Source: Edaphochlamys debaryana
Taxonomy: Eukaryota; Chlorophyta; Chlorophyceae; Chlamydomonadales
Assembly: GCA_016858145.1 (NCBI GenBank)
Contig: JAEHOE010000005.1
Location: 124,001 to 188,000 of the forward strand
DNA: 64,000 nucleotides
Direction: 5' to 3'
Below, piece after piece: positions 38,701-49,500 of this stretch. Each line of letters begins with the position of its first letter. Position 1 is the first letter of the stretch. Below the pieces are notes generated by a model. That model saw only the letters and a list, made by a program, of their open reading frames with translations. It was not told where the DNA came from and did no database searches. Both the position numbers and the translations under genes were made by a program.

Positions 38701-41700
38701 CCGAGGGGCGCGTGTGGAGGGGCAAGTGGCACCACATCAGGTGCGGCGGGGTGATGCGGCAGGGCGCGGCAGAAGGCAGCGTTCGGGGCTCTAGAGGTTG
38801 CGTAACCCCAAGGCCAACGCGCAACGCAGCGACCAGCGACCAGCCCAGGGGCACACGCTTCTCTTCCCCCCGTCCTCACCTGTAAGGCACCATGACTTCC
38901 CTTATATGCATCTCCCCCATCCCCCCTAAATTTCAATGCCCCCGCCACCACCTCGCTCCCCGCAGTGTGGCCATCAAGGAGATGCACCCCAAGTCCGCCT
39001 CCTTCGCCCGCATCGCCACCATCGCCCGGGAGCTGACGGGGGCGCGGGGGCAGGACCCCTTCGCCGCGCCCTCCCCCGAGCTGCAGGTGCGGGAGCTCGG
39101 GCGACGAGGGAGATGCGCCTACGGAGTATTGGGAGGGCCCACATTGAGCTGGAGAGGGTCTAGGCAGTGTTAGTGGCTGGAGACGGTCTCGGCTGTTGTG
39201 TCTACCGCTGAGTGCGAAGTGGGTTAACACACCGACGATACACAACGTGCAAAATTTCCCGGCACATGCAGGCGCTGATGAAGGAGGTCACGTGCCTCAT
39301 CGACCTCAGCCAACACCCCAACATCGTACGGTTCATCGGTGAGCCCTTGGATGTAGGAGTATGGCCTGCCTACGCCCGCCTGCCCGAGCAGCTGCCTCTG
39401 TGCGCCCACGTGTCAGCCTGCACTCACCTGCCTCCCCTTTCCCCCCTGCCCCCAGGCGTGTGCCTGCTGCCCCCCCGCATCGTGCTCGAGTACTACCCCA
39501 AGGGCTCCCTCTTCGGCCTCATCGAGAAGGCGCGGTGAGGCAACGAGCAGGGCATTTCAAGGGCATCTCAGCAGCTCCAGCGCAGCGCCTGATCCTGGGC
39601 GTGGTGTTGGTCACACACGCCCTCCCGCCCCCGCCTTTCCTCCACCCTCCTCCACCATGTTCCGCCCCCCTTCACCGCACCCCATCCCCCTTCCACCCGC
39701 GCCCGCCCCCGCCCCGTGCCCCCGCCCCCACCCCAATGCAGCGACGAGGACGACCCCGTGGCCCGCGGCCACCTGGACTGGATGGGCCGCCTGGCCATGC
39801 TCCATGACATCGCAGCGGGCATGGCCTTCCTGCACGACAGGTGCGGCGCGGGCGGACGTTCGTAATGGGGAGCGGGGTGGCAAGCCTAGAGGCACGGCAG
39901 GTGCGGGGCGGGGAGCGGTCGGGTGTTGTGTGTGCGGGTGTGGAAGGGAGGTGATGGGGAGCGGGGTGGCTGGCCTAGCGGCACGGCAACGGCGGGGTGG
40001 GGGGTGGGGGCAGTGCAATGAGGGCCCCTGCGCACGGTTAGCAGGTTTAAAGCGTGAAGCGGGAAGCGTGGTGCGTCGTGCTGAGGTGGGTGACGTGGTG
40101 CGTGTGGTGCCGCTTGCTGCCACAGGAACTACATGCACGGCGACCTGCGCTCCCCCAACGTCTTCGTCACCATGGACGGGCACGCCAAGGTGGGGGGCTG
40201 TGGGAGGGGGATGGTGGGGCGGAGGCCTGGACTCTAGGGCACTGCAATGCTGCCGGGCGGCGCCTGCAGGGCGTACCGAGGTCACCGTGTTACCTCTCTC
40301 TTACGCTTCCCGCCCATCCCACCCTCTGACCAGGTTGGCGACTTCGGCTTCGCCCAGCTGCTCGGTGAGCGCGCGTGGTGCCCTGCTGGGGCCGGTGCAC
40401 TGGATTGAGGCCAAGGCTATCGAGCTGCCCCGCACGTAGTGGGGAGGAAGGCCTTTCTTACGCCCTGTCTCTACCGACCTGGCTCCCTGCCTTCGGCCCT
40501 TTCGTCCTCCGCCTCATCTTCCCACAGCCGGCCCCGACGACAAGGAGTCGGACGAGCACGCCGAGGCGCGGCTGTCAAACCCGCGCTGGCTGGCCCCGGA
40601 GGTCATCATGGCGCAGAAGAGCAGCCAGGCGGGGGACGTGTACAGGTGCGTGGTGGTTCCAGGGTGGTGTCTGTGCACATACAGTTCGGTGCGTCATATT
40701 GGAGCCAGCCGGGCGAGGAACACGCGGCCATCGCTCACCGCGTTGCTCCGCCCCACAGCTTCGCCATCATCATGTACGAACTGCTGACGTGGATGGTGCC
40801 GTACGCAGAGTACGACAGTCTGCAGGTGAGGCCGGTTGCTGCCAAGAACACGAACGCGGGAACGGGAACGCGGGAACCCGTCCACCACTGACCCGTCCAC
40901 CGCCATCCACGCTGCCCCTCACTCGCTGGCCCACTGCCGCGCTGTCCCCAACCACCCATACGCACCCACCCCACGCACCCCCACGCACCCCCACCCACTC
41001 CCCACCCACTCCCCACCCCACCCCACCCGCCGCAGGTGGTGGTGTTCCACGGCACCTGGTCCGACTCGCAGCCGCTCTTCCGCCCCGACCTGCCGCCGGA
41101 CCACCTGCTGCCCCAGGCGCGTGGGGGCCGGGGGCTCATGCACAGCTCGTCAGCGGGGGCTCGTGGACCTACAGGCGTGGTCCCCAGGCCCCAAGCCCTC
41201 GGAATATCGCCGCCCTGCCTCCCGCCCTGCCTCCTGCCCCCGCCTCCCCCCCGCCCCCCACAGGTGGACCCCACCAGCGGCTCCCTGGCCGCCTTCAAGC
41301 AGCTGATGGCCGAGTGCTGGGCGCAGAGCCCGCAGGACAGGTGCGTGGAGGGGGGGGGGGGCAGGCGGGGTTGCACTGTTGACAGGCATGCAAGTGAGGA
41401 AGCCGGGGCTTGTCGCGTCCACACGGGGCTTGGGGCCACGCCCACGTGTCATGCTCCCACACCCCACGCTCCCACACCCCCACAACCCCACACCCTACAC
41501 CCCCGCAACCCCACATCCCAACCCCACATCCCCCGCAGGCCCAGCTTCTCCGCGGTGGCTGTGCGGCTGCAGAGCATCATCCACTGGGAGCAGGCGCTCA
41601 CACACGTGCGGGCCACGGCGCTGGGCGGGCTGGCGGGTGAGCCCCGGGGGGAAGGGGCGGGGCTCGGGGCCACGAGATGGGTGGAGAAACCTCGGCTTGG

Positions 41701-44675
41701 ATGCTTAGCAGCAGTCAGTTACCGGCACACTTTCCCCTGGCCGCTCACAGTACGGCAAGGGAGGGATGTATGCGGCGCCACGCGGGCTGGGTGCCCCTGG
41801 GCTGGGATAGCCCCTGACCGGGGTCCTGGACCCCGAAGGGCGCTGTGCAACCGTGGGGCTCGGGCCGCTGCCCACCCTCCATGTGTGCTCTTCTCCACTG
41901 CCTCACCGTTACCCTCTTGCCGTTCCCCTTATCACATCCATCCACCCAACCCACGCAGGCGGCGGCCTCCGCAGCGCCACCAGCGGAGCTCTCCGCTCCA
42001 TGACCTCCTCCCTGCTGAGCGCCGTACCGCCCTCGGCGGACCTGGCATCGGTGGTGGCGGCGGCGCGCCTCGCAGCCGCCTCCCGCCAGAGCACCTCCAT
42101 CACTCCCGACGCCGCCAACCCGCCGGGCGGGCGCAGCGCCTCCATCTCCGCCGGCTGGGGCGCCGCCGCCGGCGGCAACGTCATGGCGGCGGTGGTCAGG
42201 GGCGCGATGGCAGCCGCCGCCGCCAGCGCCGCCTCCGGCGGCGGCGGCATGACGGCGCGGTCGAACGTGTCTGGCTCGGGCTCGACGGCCGCCGCCGGAG
42301 CCTCGTCGAACGCCCCTGCCGCCGCCGCCGCCGCCGCTGCGACGGCGCCGCTGGCGCAGCACGCGAGCGCGTCGTCGCTAGGCCCCGAGGTGTCCCTGTC
42401 GCCCTCCGCATCTGACGGTACGGCACAGTCCACGACGGCTGCCGTACATGCGGCCATAGCCGGCGGCGGCGGCGCGAATGGCATCATGCATGCTGGGAGC
42501 GGCGGTGTCGACGTTGGCGGTGGCGGCCTGCCGACGCCGTCGGCGTCGCCCGCCAGCACCTTCGCGCCGTCCGGCTCCGCCAGCCAACTGCCCGACAGCG
42601 TGGCCGGGTACGGCACGATCCCGTTCGGGCATTCGTACGGCGGCGGGTCCGCCGGTTCGCCGTACGGTTACGGCTCGCCGTCGGCGGTTGGGACGCCCGG
42701 GTCCGCCGTCACCAGCATCGCGCCGCCAACCGTCGACTTAGTCATCGCTGACGCTAGCGGGATACAGCACGCCTCCGGCGCCGCAACCGCCACGCTGCGC
42801 AGTCGCATGAGCAGCATTGCCAGCGGCGCCATCGGCGGCGGCGGCGGCGGCCGCCGCACCGTCAGCCTGAGTGGCGGCGGCGCGCCGCCGTCGGCGGACC
42901 TGCTGGCGGCGGCGGCGGCCGCCGCTGCCTCAGTTTCCGGCTCCGCCGCTGGCGGCGATGGCTCTGTGGCGGCGGAGGCGACGCTGTCTGGCGGCGCCGC
43001 TGACGGCGCAGCGGAGGCCGGACCGACGGAGCTGGGGCCGGACGGGGAGGCAGGGCCACGGCCTGGGTCGGAGGCGGCGGAGGCGGCGGTGGAGGTGGCT
43101 CAGCGGGTGCTGGGCCCAACGCGCCGCATCACGGCGCTCCAAGTTGAAGGGGAGGTCATCCTGCTGATTCAGGACCGCGAGGGCGGCGACGGTGGCGGTG
43201 ATGGCGGCGGGGAAGGCAGCGGCGGCGGCGCCGACGGCGCCGCGGCGGAGGTGGCGGAGGCGGAGGCGGGCGACACGGTGAGCGAGCTTCCCAAGCTACT
43301 GCAGCACCTCATAATGTCACAGCAACAGGACCCATCGGGAGGGGCTAGCCCTGGGGCGTCGCCGCCGCCTCCGTCTCACAGCAGCGGCGCGGCGGGTCTG
43401 GGCCCGGGCGCGTTTGCGTTGGGCGTGACGCGGAGCAGCGTTGCCTCGAGCGGGTTGGGCCCGGGCCTGGGCCTGGGCCTGGGCCTGGGCCCGGGCCCCG
43501 GTGGGCCCGGCGCCAAGAGCCGCTCCAGCTCCGCCGGCAGCGGCGTGGCCGTGGCGCTGGCCTCGGTCAACTCCAACATGTACGGCATGTACGGCGGGCC
43601 TGGCGGCGGCGGCGGCGCCTCCGCCAGCAGCGGCGCGACGGCGCGCGGCAAGGGCAGCGTCAGTATCAAGGCCATGTCATCGTTCGTACAGGCGGTTGAG
43701 TCCATGCCGGATGACGTGGTCAGCTCCCTGCTGGGCATGTCCTCGGCGGCGCCGTCGGGCATGGGCGGAGAGCGCCGCTCAACAGCCTTCTCCCTCAGCG
43801 GCGCCGCCGGCAGCGGCGGCAGCAGCAGCGGCCCCGTCGGCTCGCAGCTGCTCAGCACGGCAGCGGCGCCGCCGGGGCCGGCGGCGTCGGTCTCACCCGC
43901 CACGTCCACCGCCGCTGGGCCGCGCAGCAGCGGCGGCGTGTCGAGCATCGGGCCGTCTGCCGGCGTCAGCGGCGGCGGCGCGCAGGGCGGGCTGGGGGCT
44001 GCGTCGGCGGCGGGGCCGCTGGGCACGCCGCCGCTGCCGCCGCGGCGGCCGGGCGAGGACCACGCGCGCTGGCAGAGCGACTGCAGTGACGGAACCGCCG
44101 TCACCGCTGCCACGGGGACCAGCGGTGGCACCGGGGCTACGGCGGTTACGGGTGCTGGCTCGTCAGCGGCGGGCGCGAGCGGGGGCAGTTTCGCGGGCTT
44201 TGGCGGCGGTGGCGGGATCTTGAAGAGCCCTTGGAGCGACCCCAGCCTCATGGCAATCGCAATGGGGACGGTTCCGGAGGAGGCCGAGGCTTCCCTGCCG
44301 CCGCCCCCGGCGCCCCTGCTACAGCAGCACAGCGGTAAGCCCGGCGGAGGCGCCTCGGGCGCAAGCGGCAGCGGCGGGGTTACGGCGGCGGAGGCGCACG
44401 CAGCAGCAGCGGCGCTGCCGAACCCGTTCGGCACGTTTCTGCCAGCCGAGGCGTTTGAACAGGAGGGCCCTGCAGCAGCGGGGGCCGCTGGCAGCGGGAA
44501 GGCGGGGCTGGTGGATGTGAGCGCCCGAGTGGACACAGCTGCTGCCGGGGGCGGGGTGGCAGGGCCCGCTCCGGTCGCCGCGACCGCTCCTGCCCCAGCG
44601 CCGCTGATGGCGGAGGGCAATCAGGCGCAGATCTACACGCCATTTGCTGGGATAGACTTCTCAGGAATGACGTGA
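32710..44675 (+). CDS. helical bundle-WD propeller-TKL protein kinase fusion
   Basis: Exons: 32710-32892, 33348-33490, 33669-33766, 33954-34012, 34243-34413, 34717-34902, 35439-35561, 35767-35832, 36015-36397, 36583-36696, 36887-36958, 37099-37186, 37408-38468, 38663-38740, 38966-39086, 39272-39338, 39456-39534, 39742-39840, 40126-40189, 40334-40364, 40528-40645, 40759-40825, 41036-41116, 41264-41340, 41539-41636, 41959-44675 (about 2,147 residues, phases consistent). Residues 1-141 are helical, with LHKR, LLPAATQLLQ and WAKRSTAKAK. Residues 162-562 hold WD-like repeats (TGHSSGLLVLWE, TGHRDGLLRVWPLP, GSVKVWDVLDL). Residues 563-915 are an Ala/Gly/Pro linker. Residues 916-1225 are a kinase with loop IGNGAEGRVWRG, VAIKEM lysine, helix-C Glu in LMKEV, HPNIVRF, catalytic HGDLRSPNVFV, DFG and APE, all present. 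The HGD (for HRD) form occurs in many algal TKL kinases. A 900-residue Gly/Ala/Ser tail follows. Active Ser/Thr or Tyr kinase activity is inferred. Confidence 0.8.
34212..34236 (+). repeat. (CCA)n microsatellite beside a splice acceptor
   Basis: About eight CCA triplets lie in the intron just upstream of the acceptor at 34242 of the kinase gene. If the intron were retained it would encode a run of histidines. Confidence 0.85.
34887..35256 (+). repeat. 58-bp tandem repeat duplicating a 5' splice site
   Basis: The exon-intron junction GGGCTGGGCGAGCAG/GTGAGG at 34902/34903 recurs every 58 bp, with GTGAGG at 34903, 34961, 35019, 35077, 35135, 35193 and 35251. There are six full units plus a partial seventh, identical by eye. 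Only the first donor keeps the reading frame. 58 is not a multiple of 3, and a stop at 35020 closes the read-through frame. Confidence 0.95.
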
Positions 44676-45096
44676 TGCACACTGCACGCATGTATGCATT
44701 GGGGCGCGCGTGTGGCGGGCAGCACTACTTGGTGGTTGACGCTGCGTTGTGGGGGCGAGCAAAAGCCGTGTGCGCCTGCACAGCTGCGCGGGTACTGGGC
44801 TTGATTACATATGATGCCTCTCATATGACGAATGGGCAGGGGCGGTCAGCGGTGCGCAAGGTCGGCTTTGCTTGTGGGTCATCGCGGCATGCACGGCTCG
44901 CCTCGCGGCAGGCTACCTACCTTATCGCCACCGGGTGTGGGCGGCCGGGGCACGCACGCCCATGAAATGAATGGCATGCATGCATGAGCCGGTAGCGTCG
45001 CCGGAGGCAGGGGGGCGGGGGCGCTGATGAGTGACACGGCGCACGGCTGGCGTACCTGTACGGGTGTTGCGGGTCTTGGGTGGGTAGAGTCTTGGG

Positions 45097-45101
45097 TGTA
45101 A
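45097..45101 (+). terminator. TGTAA poly(A) signal for the kinase gene
   Basis: TGTAA occurs about 420 bases after the TGA at 44673 on the same strand, a plausible 3' UTR length for this kind of genome. Confidence 0.5.
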
Positions 45102-46176
45102 TGTGCCCCGCCGCTTACATCGTTGCGCAGTCCCTCACCCAAGAGCCACCGCCATGCGTACATGACGTCGTGCACGCGCACAGCTAGCACCACTTCAGGT
45201 GTTGACCACGCAAAATGTCCTCACGTTCAAGATATGACGTGGCATCTATCTGCCGTACCGGTACGGGTGCGGCGTCACGGCCAACCCGGCCTTCTGGTTC
45301 ATTCCGGTGTGGTCGGGGAATTAGCGCCCCACGGATACCCCTGCATTCGCGCGCTTGCCCTGCACCCCTGTTCTTAACCCCTGCAGCACGCCGTACGTGC
45401 CGTGCTTATGTCTAGTTGCCACGCTGGTGCGGCGAGCAGCCGCCCTGAGATGCATTCACGTCCACTGTCACTCGCTCGATCTCTCGCATCCCTTCATCCC
45501 AGGCATGCATCTCATCCTTACGCGCATCCCGTTAGTTGCCGGGAGCGCCGCCCACCCTCAACCTGACCAGCAGGGGGACTCCTGGGGACGACACCCAGCC
45601 AGAGCACTACGGTACACATAAATCCCGCCCAAGCCGAAGATACGCGTTCATCATCCAGCTAGCCCGCCTCGAGAGGCGGGACGATGAGCGGAGAGAACCC
45701 ACACCACTTCCCTCACGCACGCTAAGAACCCTCACACTAAGCAGATAGTAGTCTCCTTCGACCATGCCTAGCTATATACATCGGGGCGAGATGCTTCAAA
45801 GTTATCGCAAGATGCGGACAATCCGTCCTGGCGAGTGAGCATGCATGCAGGAGTGCGGTTGTTCGAGGGGAAGGACTAGGCGGAGCCGTCACACTGTTTG
45901 TTCAAGCACCTCTAAGGCTGCGATGCAGACCATGGCAGCAATGCATAAGATATTATTAACCAAGCTTCCTATGCACCCCCAGGGCGTGGAGACATCTGTC
46001 CCCCCGCCCCCGTGCGCGACCCAGCGTGCGCAAGGGAGATAGCTTAGTAACAACGACACGATGCGCAGAGGCCTGAGCACATACGGTGATGAATGATGCC
46101 GTAAGAGCGGCGCCGTACTGCGTGATGCTTGTATGTCGGTCCTGCCAATCGTGTCAATCATATATATACCCACCAT

Positions 46177-46181
46177 TACAA
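46177..46181 (-). terminator. TGTAA poly(A) signal for the Pro-rich gene
   Basis: TTACA on the plus strand (TGTAA on minus) lies about 325 bases beyond the TAG at 46505 of the minus-strand Pro-rich gene. Confidence 0.5.
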
Positions 46182-46504
46182 AAGCAGACTCGGGGACACA
46201 TGTGCCGTAGCGCCCCCTGGCTCCTGCACCGAGGCTGCCGCCGCACGTGCGCCGTACTGTTAGATCCTGTACGACAGCACAACGGATGGGAGATTGCCGG
46301 ATTGGAGATACTCGTGGTCATCAGTAGCTCGTGAAGCGCTGAGACGTGGTATACTGGTCGGTTCCTCGTGCAAGGAGAGCACGAGGGCAGTACCCCTAGC
46401 GCCCACTCACCCTGCCCCTCCTGCCCTTGAGTCCTGTGCAACACCGTTGGTGCTTCCATCCTCTTACCTCCATCCCCGCAATATCATCCTTGGCCGTGTG
46501 CAGT

Positions 46505-49500
46505 CTATGGCGTCAAGGGGCTTAGCGGTGGTGAAGGGGGCAGTGGCCGGGGGCTGGGGGGTGGACGCCTGGGGGGACTGGGTTTGCGTGGAGGAGGGCG
46601 GGGGGGCCGTGGGTTGGGCGATGGAGGTCTGGGCGGCCGGGGTTCGGGCGATGGAGGGGGGGAAGGTCGGGGGCTGGGGGGCGGAGGGCGCGGGGGCCGC
46701 GGGCTGGGCGGCGGCGGAGAGGGTGGCCGTGGGCTGGGCGGTGGAGGGCGTGGGGGCCGCGGACTGGGTGGGGGAGGGCGCGGAGGCCGCGGGCTGGGCG
46801 GTGGCGGGGTCGGCGGCCGCGGGCTCGGTGGCGGCGGGGTTGGCGGTGAGGGAGGCCGAGGGCTTGGCGGCGGCAGCAAGGGAGGCCGAGGGCTTGGGGG
46901 CGGCGGGCGCGGGGGCCGAGGGCTGGGTGGCGGCGGCGTGGGTGGACGTGGGCTGGGCGGTGGCAGCGAGGGCGGCCGAGGGCTTGGGGGCGGCGGGCGC
47001 GGGGGCCGAGGGCTGGGTGGCGGCGGCGTGGGTGGACGTGGGCTGGGCGGTGGCAGCGAGGGCGGCCGAGGGCTGCGTGGGGGCCGTGGAGGGGGCCTGG
47101 GACTGGGTGGCGGGCGGCGGGGCGGCGGACTGGGCGGGGGGCTAGGTGGAGGGCTGGGTGGGAGGCTCGGAGGGAGGGGGCTTGGGGGCGGGTCGTCAGG
47201 AGGAGGGCTGGGCGGTGGAGGGCTGGGTGGGGGGCTGGGTGGGAGGCTCGGAGGGAGGGGGTTTGGGGGAGGGTCGTCAGGAGGAGGGCTAGGTGGGAAA
47301 GGGGATGGCGCCTGAGGGCTAGGAGGGGATGGGCTTGGCGGGGGCGGGCTTGGAGGGGGAGGGCTGGGTGGTCGTGGGGGAGGGCTTGTGGGAGGGGATG
47401 TGGGAGGGGATGGCGGAGGGGATGGCGGAGGGGATGGCGGAGGGGATGGCGGAGGGGATGGCGGAGGGGATGGCGGAGGGGATGGCGGAGGGGATGGCGG
47501 AGGGCTGGGCGGCGCTGGCGGTGGGCTTGGGGGAGGGGATGGAGGCGGGCTGGGAGGCCGGGGGGGAGGGCTTGGTGGAGGAGATGGTGGAGGGCTGGGC
47601 GGCGCTGGCGGTGGGCTTGGGGGAGGGGATGGAGGCGGGCTGGGAGGCCGGGGGGGAGGGCTTGGTGGAGGAGATGGTGGAGGGCTGGGCGGCGCTGGCG
47701 GTGGGCTTGGGGGAGGGGATGGAGGCGGGCTGGGAGGCCGGGGGGGAGGGCTTGGTGGAGGAGATGGTGGAGGGCTGGGCGGCGCTGGCGGTGGGCTTGG
47801 GGGAGGGGATGGAGGCGGGCTGGGAGGCCGGGGGGGAGGGCTTGGTGGAGGAGATGGTGGAGGGCTGGGCGGCGCTGGCGGTGGGCTTGGGGGAGGGGAT
47901 GGAGGCGGGCTGGGAGGCCGGGGGGGAGGGCTTGGTGGAGGAGATGGTGGAGGGCTGGGCGGCGCTGGCGGTGGGCTTGGGGGAGGGGATGGAGGCGGGC
48001 TGGGAGGCCGGGGGGGAGGGCTTGGTGGAGGAGATGGTGGAGGGCTGGGCGGCGCTGGCGGTGGGCTTGGGGGAGGGGATGGAGGCGGGCTGGGAGGCCG
48101 GGGGGGAGGGCTTGGCGGAGGGGATGGCGGAGGGCTGGGCGGCGCTGGCGGTGGGCTTGGGGGAGGGGATGGAGGCGGGCTGGGAGGCCGGGGGGGAGGG
48201 CTTGGTGGAGGAGATGGTGGAGGGCTGGGCGGCGCTGGCGGTGGGCTTGGGGGAGGGGATGGAGGCGGGCTGGGAGGCCGGGGGGGAGGGCTTGGTGGAG
48301 GAGATGGCGGAGGGCTGGGCGGCGCTGGCGGTGGGCTTGGGGGAGGGGATGGAGGCGGGCTGGGAGGCCGGGGGGGAGGGCTCGGTGGAGGAGATGGTGG
48401 AGGGCTGGGCGGCGCTGGCGGTGGGCTTGGGGGAGGGGATGGAGGCGGGCTGGGAGGCCGGGGGGGAGGGCTTGGTGGAGGAGATGGCGGAGGGCTGGGC
48501 GGCGCTGGCGGTGGGCTTGGGGGAGGGGATGGAGGCGGGCTGGGAGGCCGGGGGGGAGGGCTTGGTGGAGGAGATGGTGGAGGGCTGGGCGGCGCTGGCG
48601 GTGGGCTTGGGGGAGGGGATGGAGGCGGGCTGGGAGGCCGGGGGGGAGGGCTTGGCGGAGGAGATGGCGGAGGGCTGGGCGGCGCTGGCGGTGGGCTTGG
48701 GGGAGGGGATGGAGGCGGGCTGGGAGGCCGGGGGGGAGGGCTTGGTGGAGGAGATGGTGGAGGGCTGGGCGGCGCTGGCGGTGGGCTTGGGGGAGGGGAT
48801 GGAGGCGGGCTGGGAGGCCGGGGGGGAGGGCTTGGTGGAGGAGATGGTGGAGGGCTGGGCGGCGCTGGCGGTGGGCTTGGGGGAGGGGATGGAGGCGGGC
48901 TGGGAGGCCGGGGGGGAGGGCTTGGTGGAGGAGATGGTGGAGGGCTGGGCGGCGCTGGCGGTGGGCTTGGGGGAGGGGATGGAGGCGGGCTGGGAGGCGG
49001 GCTAGGCGGGTTGGGGCTGGGCGGAAAAGGGAATGGTGGCCGCGGGGTGGGAGGGGGGGGGCGCAGGGGACGGCGGCGGTGGGTTTGGCGGGGGAGTGGT
49101 TGGTAGCCAAGGGGGAGGAGTCAATGGAGGCGAAGGGGGCGGACCCGCTGGTGGGGAAGGGAGAGGCGGTGCGGGAGAGGGTGGAGTAGGCGGACGGGGC
49201 GGCGGCTGCAGCAATGTTGGCTTCCGCGGGACGGCAGGTCGAGGGGAAGTCGAGGGGCTGGGTGGAGGGGGGCTGGGAGGGGAAGGGCTGGGAGGGGAAG
49301 GGCTGGGAGGGGAAGGGCTTGGTGGGGGAGGGCTTGGCGGTAGAAGGCTTGGCGATGGAGGCGACGCAGTATTTCCGTCGGTAGGGGGCGGGGAAATGGA
49401 GCTTGGGGGAGGGGGCGGAGGAATGGAGCTTGGGGGAGGGGGAGGGGGAATGGAGCTTTGCGGAGGGGGCGGAGGGGTTGTACCGGTGCTGCGTGGTGGA

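Larger units (their letters stand above)
44676..46504. other. convergent intergenic region, kinase gene and Pro-rich gene 3' ends
   Basis: It contains the 3' UTRs of the two flanking genes. GC is clearly lower from 45,600 to 46,350, including an ATATATATA stretch near 46163. Short open frames here show no recognisable protein features. No RNA gene was recognised. Confidence 0.5.

Noticed and set aside
47329..49106. Plus-strand ORFs of 558 and 572 codons (Gly-rich or Glu/Gly/Ala-rich)
   Set aside because: They are the complement of the Pro/Ser repeat arrays. They have no independent start context or flanking exons, while the minus strand has a signal-peptide exon spliced in phase.
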